Notes under the pieces: generated by a model | The model's database searches: none | The model's input: the letters and a program-made list of their open reading frames with translations, nothing else | Told to the model about the DNA's origin: nothing | Program-made: the position numbers and the translations under genes | In this document: piece after piece, positions 1 through 5,045 of the stretch | Layout of the letters: the number at the start of each line of letters is the position of its first letter | Position numbering within the stretch: the first letter of the stretch is position 1 | Source: Nitrospinae bacterium AH_259_B05_G02_I21 | Lineage (GTDB): Bacteria; JADFOP01 | Reading direction: 5' to 3' | NCBI GenBank assembly: GCA_027717595.1 | Contig: JALLOF010000065.1 | Location: forward strand, 1 to 6,356 | DNA length: 6,356 nt

Positions 1-103
1 AAGGAAAGTCAGGGTTGGCAGGCCGGACGAGTTAGGAGTCACGTGGTCGCTTACGGGGGACGCAGGATGTCTAGTTCATCCAAATCAGGACACTGCCTCC
101 GCC
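1..103. other. Unassigned left edge
   Basis: This is the stretch downstream of the Yip1-like gene. Frames are open in places on the plus strand, but none gives a recognisable protein tail, and no convincing hairpin with a T run was found. It may be intergenic or the edge of a gene lying mostly outside the window. Confidence 0.3.
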
Positions 104-637
104 TTAGACGGGCTTTGCGGGAACACCCAGCAGGTAAAGCACCAAGAGAAGAACCAGCGTCTGGACGCCCCAGGCGATGGCGCACACCCCGACGGCTCGC
201 AGAGTGCTCTCGTAATCGAGAGCCTGCCTGACCGCGACCACCATTGCCACCAGCATCCAGATCGAGGCGCCCAGAAAAACGATTCCCGTCATCGCCGGGA
301 TGATACCCAGGATGCGAATCAGGCCCGGGGAGCTCGAAAACCCGACCGTCCGGAGCAGCTCGCCGTGATCGGCCCTCGTCTGCGCCTCCGGGAGGAACTT
401 CGTGCCTATAAAGTAAACGAGGTAGGCCCAGACGTACCACCCTACAAGGGCGACGATCGTCCCCATCAGAATCCCGCCGGGCCCTCCCCTTCCAATGGTC
501 CCGACTCCGGCCGCGATGCTGGAGAGGACGACGACCCCCATGGCTTGGCCCAGGGCCCCCTTGTCGGCCTCGACCTCCTCATACAGGTCGACATCGAGCT
601 TGGCAGCGCGGATTATGCGGTCCCAAAAAGAAGCCAT
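104..637 (-). CDS. Yip1-family-like multi-pass inner-membrane protein
   Basis: Predicted integral membrane protein of 177 residues with no assigned reaction. The N-terminus (1-28) is soluble and charged. Hydrophobic segments follow at about 29-48, 55-78, 105-137 (long enough for two short helices) and 146-171, giving four or five membrane passes. The pattern of a short cytoplasmic start, a Gly/Pro-rich loop after the first helix and closely packed C-terminal helices resembles small bacterial Yip1-domain proteins, which often have unknown roles in membrane organisation. I chose the ATG at 637 rather than the one at 643 because a GGTGA element (645-649) sits seven bases upstream of it, whereas it would touch the earlier codon. 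It ends in TAA. It lies downstream of the rsmI terminator, so it is probably transcribed separately. The coding call is solid; the family assignment rests on hydropathy and general resemblance only. Confidence 0.75.
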   Translation of the reverse strand: MASFWDRIIRAAKLDVDLYEEVEADKGALGQAMGVVVLSSIAAGVGTIGRGGPGGILMGTIVALVGWYVWAYLVYFIGTKFLPEAQTRADHGELLRTVGFSSSPGLIRILGIIPAMTGIVFLGASIWMLVAMVVAVRQALDYESTLRAVGVCAIAWGVQTLVLLLVLYLLGVPAKPV

Positions 638-683
638 TGTCATATCACCAGTGCTTTCAACACGTTAAAGAGATAAAGTAGCT

Positions 684-712
684 AAAAACGGGTGGGGCTT
701 GCCTCAACCCGT
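684..712 (-). terminator. Intrinsic terminator after rsmI
   Basis: Read on the minus strand, ACGGGT pairs with ACCCGT. An unpaired base and a four-pair inner stem (one G-U) follow, capped by a CAAG loop. The hairpin is immediately followed by five T residues. It sits about 65 bases past the rsmI stop and before the Yip1-like gene, so it should end the icd-rsmI transcript. The plus-strand direction lacks a T run, so the element appears one-directional. Confidence 0.8.
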
Positions 713-776
713 CCCAGCCTACTAGAATCTTGGATCAAATACCATCCTTTCCGGCCTCTGAGGACAACGCGCCGCC

Positions 777-1472
777 TCAGCCGGTGCCCCTCTTGGGCGG
801 GGGGCCGACCAGCACCGTCACCTCCCCTTTGACTTCTCTGCCTGAGAAGGCCTCGGCCACCTCCGCCACGGACCCCCGTATAAACTCCTCGTAGCGCTTC
901 GAGACCTCCCGGGCCACGACACAGGGCCGGGTGGGCCCGAACGTCTCGACCAGCTCGGCAAGGAGCCGCTTCAGGCGTCTGGGCGATTCGTACAAAACGA
1001 CCGTGTGGCCCAGCGCCGCCAGCTCTTCGAGCCTTCGAGTGCGCCGCCCCGCCTTCGTAGAGAGGAATCCCTCGAAGGTGAAGGTGTCGGTGGGGAGGCC
1101 CGAGGCCGACAGCGCCGCGACGAGCGCCGTGGGGCCGGGCACGGGGACCACGGCCACCCCCGCCTCGATGGCGGCTCGCACGAGCCGCACCGCCGGGTCG
1201 GAGATGCCGGGCGTGCCGGCGTCGGTGACCAGGGCCAAGGAGGCCCCGGCCTCAAGCTTTCGGATGAGCTCGGCCTGCTTCTTCGCTGGGGTGTGTGCGT
1301 GGTAGCTCGTAAGCGGCGCGGAGATGCCGTAGGCAGAAAGGAGCTTGCGGGTCACCCGGGTGTCTTCGGCGACGATGAGGTCAACGCCCCTTAACGTCTC
1401 GACGGCCCGGAGGGTGATGTCGCCGAGGTTGCCGATGGGCGTGGCGACGATGTAGAGGGTGCCTGCCTCCAT
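777..1472 (-). CDS. rsmI: 16S rRNA (cytidine(1402)-2'-O)-methyltransferase RsmI, short form
   Basis: RsmI transfers a methyl group from S-adenosylmethionine to the 2'-hydroxyl of C1402 in the decoding centre of 16S rRNA. The 231 residues carry the tetrapyrrole-methylase-type fold and RsmI motifs in order: TPIGNLGDIT at 11-20, AEDTRVTRKLL at 35-45, LVTDAGTPGISDP at 81-93 (SAM-binding loop), PVPGPTA at 110-116, FEGFL at 133-137, YESPRRL at 161-167, AREVSK at 187-192, EEFIRG at 195-200 and KGEVTVLV at 215-222. The protein ends right after this catalytic part. E. coli RsmI is about 286 residues, so the usual C-terminal extension is absent, as in several other bacterial lineages. The ATG at 1472 is the only sensible start because the conserved TLYIVATPIG follows at once; the Shine-Dalgarno is weak. 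It lies 44 bases after the dehydrogenase stop, which fits co-transcription. Confidence 0.95.
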   Translation of the reverse strand: MEAGTLYIVATPIGNLGDITLRAVETLRGVDLIVAEDTRVTRKLLSAYGISAPLTSYHAHTPAKKQAELIRKLEAGASLALVTDAGTPGISDPAVRLVRAAIEAGVAVVPVPGPTALVAALSASGLPTDTFTFEGFLSTKAGRRTRRLEELAALGHTVVLYESPRRLKRLLAELVETFGPTRPCVVAREVSKRYEEFIRGSVAEVAEAFSGREVKGEVTVLVGPPPKRGTG

Positions 1473-1516
1473 CGCTCGCGGCTCGATGCTGGCTCGTGGC
1501 AGCGGACCCGCTCCGC

Positions 1517-2722
1517 CTAGGCCACCGCTTTCACGTAGTCGCCCCAGCGCTCTGCGAGCGTCTTATCCTGCATGGTCTCCATTATGTATTCGGCGAACTC
1601 CCGGCCCGTGCAGCCCGTGTCCCGGCCCGTCATGACGAGTCGCTTCTCATACTGGCCGCAGACGTCGAGGGCCATCTCGAGCTTGTCCGCCAGGTCGGCA
1701 ATACCGATGTGGCGAAGCAGCATCGCCCCGGCGCGGATCATCGAGGAGGGGTCGGCGAACTGGGCTCGGCCCTCTTTGACCATTCTAGGGGCGCTTCCGT
1801 GGATGGCCTCGAACATGGAATAGACCTTGCCGATGTTGGCGCTACCGGCCGTGCCCACGCCGCCCTGGAACTCGGCCGCCTCGTCGGTGAGGATGTCGCC
1901 GTAGAGGTTGGGGAGCGCCATGACGCGGAAGTCGGCCCTTCGCTTGGGGTCCACGAGCTTGGCCGTCATGATGTCGATGTACCAGTCGTCGCACTCGATA
2001 TCGGGGTACTCCTTGGCGATGGCGTAGCCTATGTCGAGGAACTTCCCGTCGGTCGTCTTCACCACGTTGGCCTTGGTCACGAGCGTCACCTTGGGGATTT
2101 CGTTCTTCTTGGCGTAGTCGAAGGCGAGCCGGATGAGCCGCTCGGTTCCCTGGGAGGTCACCGCGCAGAAATCGACGGCGAGGTCCTCGGTGACGTCGAT
2201 GCCGTCGGGGCCGAGCGCGTAGGCCCCCTCGGTGTTCTCCCGGAAGAATACCCAGTCGATACCCTCGGCGGGGATCCGCACGGGCCGCACGTTGGCGAAG
2301 AGGTCCAGCTCCTTGCGCATAGCGACGTTGGCGCTCTCGATGTTGGGCCACGGGTCGCCCTTGCGCGGGGTGGTGGTCGGGCCCTTGAGGGTCACGTGGC
2401 ACTTCTTGATATCTTCGAGCACCTCGTCCGGGATGGCTTTTCCCACCTCGGCCCGCCGCTCGATGGTCAGCCCCTCTACGTCGCGCAGCTCGACCTTCCC
2501 CGAGGCGGCCTCGTCGGCGAGCAGCGTCTCCAGCAGCCACCGGGCCTCTTTGGCGATTTGGGGGCCGATGCCGTCGCCCCCTATGATGCCGACGATGAGG
2601 GGTTCCACGCCTGAGAAGTCGAGCCAGTCCGGGGCCTGCTTCAACCGCACCACGCGGGCCAGCTGCTGCTCGACAAGCCTGCCGAAGTGCTCCTTCGCCC
2701 TCTCGATTACCTCAGCGCTCAT
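1517..2722 (-). CDS. icd: Isocitrate dehydrogenase (isocitrate/isopropylmalate dehydrogenase family)
   Basis: Likely catalyses oxidative decarboxylation of isocitrate to 2-oxoglutarate in the cytoplasm. The 401 residues show the family features: GGDGIGP at 48-54; the substrate loop S130-x-N132 with R136 and R146 (E. coli Icd S113, N115, R119, R129); FRENTEGAY at 160-168 with R161 and Y168; K217 and N219 in TKANV; D250; and the signature from NLYGD at 272 with D276 and D280 as metal ligands. The S-x-N loop favours isocitrate over isopropylmalate. In the cofactor loop HGSAPRM (308-314), the positions aligned with E. coli K344/Y345 are Arg and Met, so NADP versus NAD preference is not settled. 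An in-frame ATG at 2773 exists, but the ATG at 2722 has GGAGGGAG just upstream and is chosen. It is first of a probable two-gene operon with rsmI. Homoisocitrate dehydrogenase is a less likely alternative. Confidence 0.85.
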   Translation of the reverse strand: MSAEVIERAKEHFGRLVEQQLARVVRLKQAPDWLDFSGVEPLIVGIIGGDGIGPQIAKEARWLLETLLADEAASGKVELRDVEGLTIERRAEVGKAIPDEVLEDIKKCHVTLKGPTTTPRKGDPWPNIESANVAMRKELDLFANVRPVRIPAEGIDWVFFRENTEGAYALGPDGIDVTEDLAVDFCAVTSQGTERLIRLAFDYAKKNEIPKVTLVTKANVVKTTDGKFLDIGYAIAKEYPDIECDDWYIDIMTAKLVDPKRRADFRVMALPNLYGDILTDEAAEFQGGVGTAGSANIGKVYSMFEAIHGSAPRMVKEGRAQFADPSSMIRAGAMLLRHIGIADLADKLEMALDVCGQYEKRLVMTGRDTGCTGREFAEYIMETMQDKTLAERWGDYVKAVA

Positions 2723-2825
2723 GCCACTCCCTCCATCTTCACAGATGCCGTCGCGGAACTCACCAGGGGACACCCAGGATGCAATGCCAGATTATCGAAA
2801 CGATGGACAGGTGCGCTTCAACTCC

Positions 2826-2854
2826 ACTATGCCCGCTAACTCAGGGCCTGTCAA
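2826..2854 (-). promoter_or_regulatory. Predicted sigma-70 promoter for icd-rsmI
   Basis: On the minus strand a perfect -35 TTGACA (2849-2854) is followed after exactly 17 bases by CATAGT (2826-2831), four of six matches to the -10 consensus. Initiation would fall near 2819, giving a leader of about 95 bases before the icd ATG. It is oriented away from the regulator promoter. Confidence 0.65.
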
Positions 2855-2922
2855 CCCGTTGAGGGATGGAGGGTTGGGGGGCGGGCCCTAATCATCTGCT
2901 ATAGAATTTTCCCTTGACAGGC
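2846..2922. repeat. Nine-base inverted repeat spanning two divergent -35 boxes
   Basis: GCCTGTCAA (2846-2854) and TTGACAGGC (2914-2922) are perfect reverse complements. Each arm contains the -35 element of one of the two divergent promoters. The 59 bases between them are G-rich and include GGGCCC. The symmetry may only reflect two consensus -35 boxes, but the match extends three bases beyond the hexamer. Confidence 0.6.
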
Positions 2923-2942
2923 GCGGCCGAAATCGTTATTGT
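2914..2942 (+). promoter_or_regulatory. Predicted sigma-70 promoter for the MerR-like gene
   Basis: A perfect -35 TTGACA (2914-2919) is followed after 17 bases by TATTGT (2937-2942), four of six matches to the -10 consensus. The predicted start near 2949 leaves a 5' leader of about 150 bases, all in the AT-rich tract. The -10 overlaps the first TGTA element, so a protein bound there would block it. Confidence 0.6.
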
Positions 2943-2964
2943 ACAAAAACTACAGTTTTCTACA
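2940..2964. repeat. Imperfect inverted repeat overlapping the -10 box
   Basis: The left arm TGTACAAAAACT (2940-2951) and the right arm AGTTTTCTACA (2954-2964) are near complements around a two-base centre, with one mismatch and one extra A. The repeat begins inside the predicted -10 element, the usual place for a repressor site. Confidence 0.5.
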
Positions 2965-2985
2965 ATTTCTGTATAATAATTGTAG
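2960..2985. repeat. Perfect 8-bp inverted repeat around a TATAAT
   Basis: CTACAATT (2960-2967) and AATTGTAG (2978-2985) are perfect reverse complements separated by ten bases. The spacer contains a consensus TATAAT at 2972-2977, which may be a second -10 box, although the matching -35 region (2949-2954) fits at only three of six bases. Arm centres are 18 bases apart, compatible with a dimeric HTH protein. Confidence 0.6.
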
Positions 2986-3022
2986 TAGTTATATCATTGT
3001 ATTTATTAGTTTTATCTTACTA

Positions 3023-3052
3023 TAGATTGTATCTACTTGATTTACAGTAGAT
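3023..3052. repeat. Second inverted-repeat cluster before the regulator gene
   Basis: ATCTAC (3031-3036) and GTAGAT (3047-3052) are perfect reverse complements with a ten-base spacer, the same spacer length as the repeat at 2960-2985. A partly overlapping palindrome, TAGAT-TGT-ATCTA, covers 3023-3035. The region is in the transcribed leader if the upstream promoter is used, so it could act as an operator or as an RNA structure. Confidence 0.5.
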
Positions 3053-3098
3053 TATATATTATACATTATCTTATTAATATGCTAATTTTTGTATAACC

Positions 3099-3665
3099 AT
3101 GAGCCCTGCTAATAAAAGCTCCCCTGAACACCGGGAATTCTCGAAGAATCAGGTCTTAGATATCTTCGGCGAGTTAGGATTAACAAGTAGCAGACTGCAG
3201 AACTGGAAGAAAAACGAATACTTCCTTCCCTCCCACTTCGAGGTGGGAGGAGAGATAATAGAAGTTGAAAAATACCAGCCCCCTAGTGTGAGGCCTGGGG
3301 TTAGGCCAAAAGACCCCCCTGGGTACTATTCTTTCGAGAAACTTATCGAACTCCAAATTTTCCTCCGTTTAAGAAAGAAGGGTATAGGTCCTAAAAAGAT
3401 CAAAAAAGCTTTTGATAGCTTCTTGAAAGAATATCCTATGCGTCGTTTAACAGAAGCGAAAATCTTTGCCCTAAACAAAAGAGCATATTCGTTGCTTGAT
3501 CGACATTCGATGCTAGATCTCTTTGACGGAAAACAAGTGGTTAGCGTGGACATCTTACTTGACGAACCTGAAAAACATGAGCTTCTTGGCCGGGTCAAAG
3601 CAAAGGTAATGGAACTCGAGCAGACGACTGCTCCTGAAGATTTACGTAATGTAAAATCTTCTTGA
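3099..3665 (+). CDS. MerR-like HTH regulator, DUF433/antitoxin-like architecture
   Basis: A predicted DNA-binding protein of 188 residues. A helix-turn-helix of MerR type lies at about 14-45 (FSKNQVLDIFGELGLTSSRL and following, ending KKNEYFLP). An unusual insert of about 30 residues rich in Pro, Glu and Val follows (46-75). The MerR-like second part begins at GYYSFEKLIELQIF (75-88) and continues with LRKKGI and a basic helix to about 110. The C-terminal part contains LLDRHSMLDLFDGKQVV (132-148) and a charged helix to about 175. The SF-x2-LIEL...LR-x2-GI...YP...LDL-x2-GKQVV order resembles HTH proteins found with DUF433 domains, often partners of PIN-like toxins. No such toxin gene is next to it. 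The ATG at 3099 is the first in-frame start after a stop, and no Shine-Dalgarno is visible. GC is about 42%, below the neighbours, which suggests transfer. The function is inferred from resemblance alone. Confidence 0.75.
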   Translation: MSPANKSSPEHREFSKNQVLDIFGELGLTSSRLQNWKKNEYFLPSHFEVGGEIIEVEKYQPPSVRPGVRPKDPPGYYSFEKLIELQIFLRLRKKGIGPKKIKKAFDSFLKEYPMRRLTEAKIFALNKRAYSLLDRHSMLDLFDGKQVVSVDILLDEPEKHELLGRVKAKVMELEQTTAPEDLRNVKSS

Positions 3666-3672
3666 GACATGG

Positions 3673-3689
3673 GAATCAAGCATTGATTC
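3673..3689. repeat. Perfect 7-bp inverted repeat after the regulator gene
   Basis: GAATCAA and TTGATTC flank a GCA centre, eight bases after the regulator stop codon. The stem is AT-rich and not followed by a T run, so it is at best a weak terminator. An operator site is equally possible. Confidence 0.4.
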
Positions 3690-3700
3690 GTAATTACAGC

Positions 3701-3729
3701 TTGCAATTAGGCGACTCATTTTATATAAG
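3701..3729 (+). promoter_or_regulatory. Predicted sigma-70 promoter for purM
   Basis: TTGCAA (3701-3706, four of six) is followed after 17 bases by TATAAG (3724-3729, five of six). A start near 3736 would give a leader of about 110-120 bases. Its presence means purM need not depend on read-through from the regulator gene. Confidence 0.55.
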
Positions 3730-3761
3730 GAATACCCCCCTATACATTCATATTACGGAAG

Positions 3762-3785
3762 AAACCCCCCTGGGGAGGGGAGTTT
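3762..3785 (+). other. Hairpin in the purM leader, possible attenuator
   Basis: AAAC plus CCCC (3762-3769) pair with GGGG (3777-3780) and GTTT (3782-3785), leaving one bulged A and a seven-base loop. There is no T run after it, so it is not a standard terminator. The GGGG arm can alternatively pair with AAGTCCCC at 3831-3838 with one mismatch, next to the purM start region. ACCCCCCT also occurs twice, at 3734 and 3764, exactly 30 bases apart. No known riboswitch class was recognised. Confidence 0.4.
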
Positions 3786-3855
3786 GTATCGTTGCCTCCG
3801 GAAGTGGTTGATCTCAAAACTAGTATGGTGAAGTCCCCTTAGTGTGAGGCTCCGT

Positions 3856-4947
3856 ATGCCAAAGAAGAAACCCACCACCTCCGAAGATGCAGGAGTCCGA
3901 ATCGACGACGCCTTGCCTCGCCTAATTAGGTCCCTCGAAACCGTCCGAGGGCTAGGTGCCCCCCAGCGGCTCGGCATTGGGCATTTCGCCAGCGTCATCG
4001 AGATCGGCGACAACCTCGGTCTTGCCGTCACCACCGACGGCGTGGGGACCAAAATCCTCATCGCGCAGATGATGGACAGGTACGACACCATAGGGATCGA
4101 TTGCGTCGCCATGAACGTAAACGACCTTCTCTGCGTTGGCGCCACGCCAGTCACGATGGTCGATTACCTCGCCGTCCAGGAGCCGCACGATAGGCTTCTC
4201 GAAGAGATCGGTATAGGGCTGGCCGAGGGCGCCCGGCGGGCCGACATCAACATCTGCGGCGGAGAGCTTGCCCAGATCAGGCCCATGGTTAATGGTGTCA
4301 AGGCAGACTGGGGTTTCGACCTCGTCGGGACGGGCATCGGCCTCGTCGCCCTTGACGCCGTAGTCGATGGGAATTCAATAGAAAACGGGGATGTCGTCCT
4401 CGGCATCGCAAGCAACGGTCTTCACAGCAACGGCTACTCGCTGGCGAGGAAAGTCCTGCTCGAACAACTCGGGTTGAAAATCGATTCCTATGTTCCTGAA
4501 TTAAAAGGCGCGCTTGGAGAAGAACTCCTGAAAGACACTTTTATCTATGTTGAAGAAATTCTAGAACTGTTGAATTCAGATGTACCAGTTAAGGGTCTTG
4601 CTCATATAACCAGCGATGGTTTTGGGAACCTGGCCCGACTAAACACCTCTATGGGGTTTCACATCAATAACTTTTCAAAGACGAATGTACACGACATCTT
4701 TCATCTTATCCAGGAAAGAGGTTCTGTGGAAGATGAGGAAATGTTCCGCGTGTACAATATGGGAATTGGCTTTTGCGTTATTGTACCCCCAAACAGTGTA
4801 TCCTATGCGACTTCAATACTATCCAAGTCGGGACGTAATATCATAGAGCTTGGACACGTTGATAGAGAATTAGACAAACCAGTAATAATAACGGAGCCTT
4901 TTCGGCTTTTCTGGAACAAAGAAATCAAGCGATTCGAGAAGTATTAA
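3856..4947 (+). CDS. purM: Phosphoribosylformylglycinamidine cyclo-ligase (AIR synthetase)
   Basis: PurM closes formylglycinamidine ribonucleotide to aminoimidazole ribonucleotide using ATP, the fifth step of purine synthesis, in the cytoplasm. The 363 residues show DAGVRID at 11-17, TTDGVGTK at 59-66 (nucleotide site), IGIDCVAMNVNDLLCVGA at 79-96, GGELAQ at 135-140, SNGLHSNGYSLARK at 186-199, AHITSDGFGNLAR at 249-261 and EEMFRVYNMGIGF at 294-306. Two motifs differ from E. coli PurM: GGETAE reads GGELAQ, and the Gly-rich TGGGF reads TSDGF. VDYLAVQEPHDRLLEEI (102-118) looks more like archaeal-type PurM. The ATG at 3856 has TGAGG six bases upstream; a GTG at 3844 with GGTGAAG before it is possible and would add four residues. 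Base composition changes inside the gene near 4470, about residue 205, from roughly 60-65% to about 40% GC, suggesting a recombinant origin. Confidence 0.9.
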   Translation: MPKKKPTTSEDAGVRIDDALPRLIRSLETVRGLGAPQRLGIGHFASVIEIGDNLGLAVTTDGVGTKILIAQMMDRYDTIGIDCVAMNVNDLLCVGATPVTMVDYLAVQEPHDRLLEEIGIGLAEGARRADINICGGELAQIRPMVNGVKADWGFDLVGTGIGLVALDAVVDGNSIENGDVVLGIASNGLHSNGYSLARKVLLEQLGLKIDSYVPELKGALGEELLKDTFIYVEEILELLNSDVPVKGLAHITSDGFGNLARLNTSMGFHINNFSKTNVHDIFHLIQERGSVEDEEMFRVYNMGIGFCVIVPPNSVSYATSILSKSGRNIIELGHVDRELDKPVIITEPFRLFWNKEIKRFEKY

Positions 4948-5019
4948 TTCTAATCATCCCTCCCGGATACTCCTTTCCCCAAACCCATTCTGTCCAAAAC
5001 GTAGTGAGTGACTTCAAAC

Positions 5020-5038
5020 GAGATCAGCGCGGAATCTC
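5020..5038 (-). terminator. Weak candidate hairpin downstream of folK
   Basis: GAGAT and ATCTC pair across a nine-base loop just past the folK stop, followed on the minus strand by GTTTG. The stem is short and the T run poor. The rest of the gap between the convergent purM and folK genes shows no better terminator. Confidence 0.2.
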
Positions 5039-5045
5039 TGCCCAC

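Larger units (their letters stand above)
2940..3093. promoter_or_regulatory. AT-rich regulatory tract with many TGTA/TACA elements
   Basis: Hand count gives about 20% GC over 2941-3098, against 60-65% in the genes to the left. TGTA or its complement TACA begins at 2940, 2942, 2951, 2961, 2970, 2981, 2998, 3028, 3043, 3062 and 3090. The main members from 2940 to 2981 are 11, 10, 9 and 11 bases apart, close to one helical turn. At this base composition about two would be expected by chance. It lies directly upstream of a DNA-binding protein gene, so I infer an operator array, probably autoregulatory. No coding potential is seen. With the promoters and repeats listed separately, this accounts for the gene-free stretch 2723-3098. 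Confidence 0.55.

Noticed and set aside
51-440. Minus-strand 129-codon frame overlapping the Yip1-like gene
   Set aside because: It is out of frame with the membrane protein, rich in Arg/Gly/Asp and without hydrophobic or domain pattern.
1496-2614. Long plus-strand open frame of 372 codons opposite icd
   Set aside because: It is the complement of a clearly conserved dehydrogenase. Its His/Gly/Val-rich composition is typical of the antisense frame of a GC-rich gene, and no motif is recognisable.
2723-2773. Seventeen-residue N-terminal extension of the dehydrogenase from an ATG at 2773
   Set aside because: The ATG at 2722 has a strong GGAGGGAG ribosome site, and the extension has no conserved character.
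2232-2891. Plus-strand 219-codon frame crossing the icd start and promoter region
   Set aside because: It is Ser/Pro-rich shadow sequence over icd and runs through the divergent promoter with no ribosome site or domain.
2925-3800. Mobile element explanation for the AT-rich island
   Set aside because: No transposase or integrase gene, terminal inverted repeats or target-site duplication was found at either margin. Transfer by homologous recombination remains possible.
3690-3843. Purine or guanidine riboswitch before purM
   Set aside because: None of the conserved core sequences of these classes could be recognised; only simple hairpins are visible.
4893-4910. Hairpin AGCC/GGCT followed by TTTT near the end of purM
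   Set aside because: The stem is only four firm pairs and lies inside the coding sequence, so it is probably chance.
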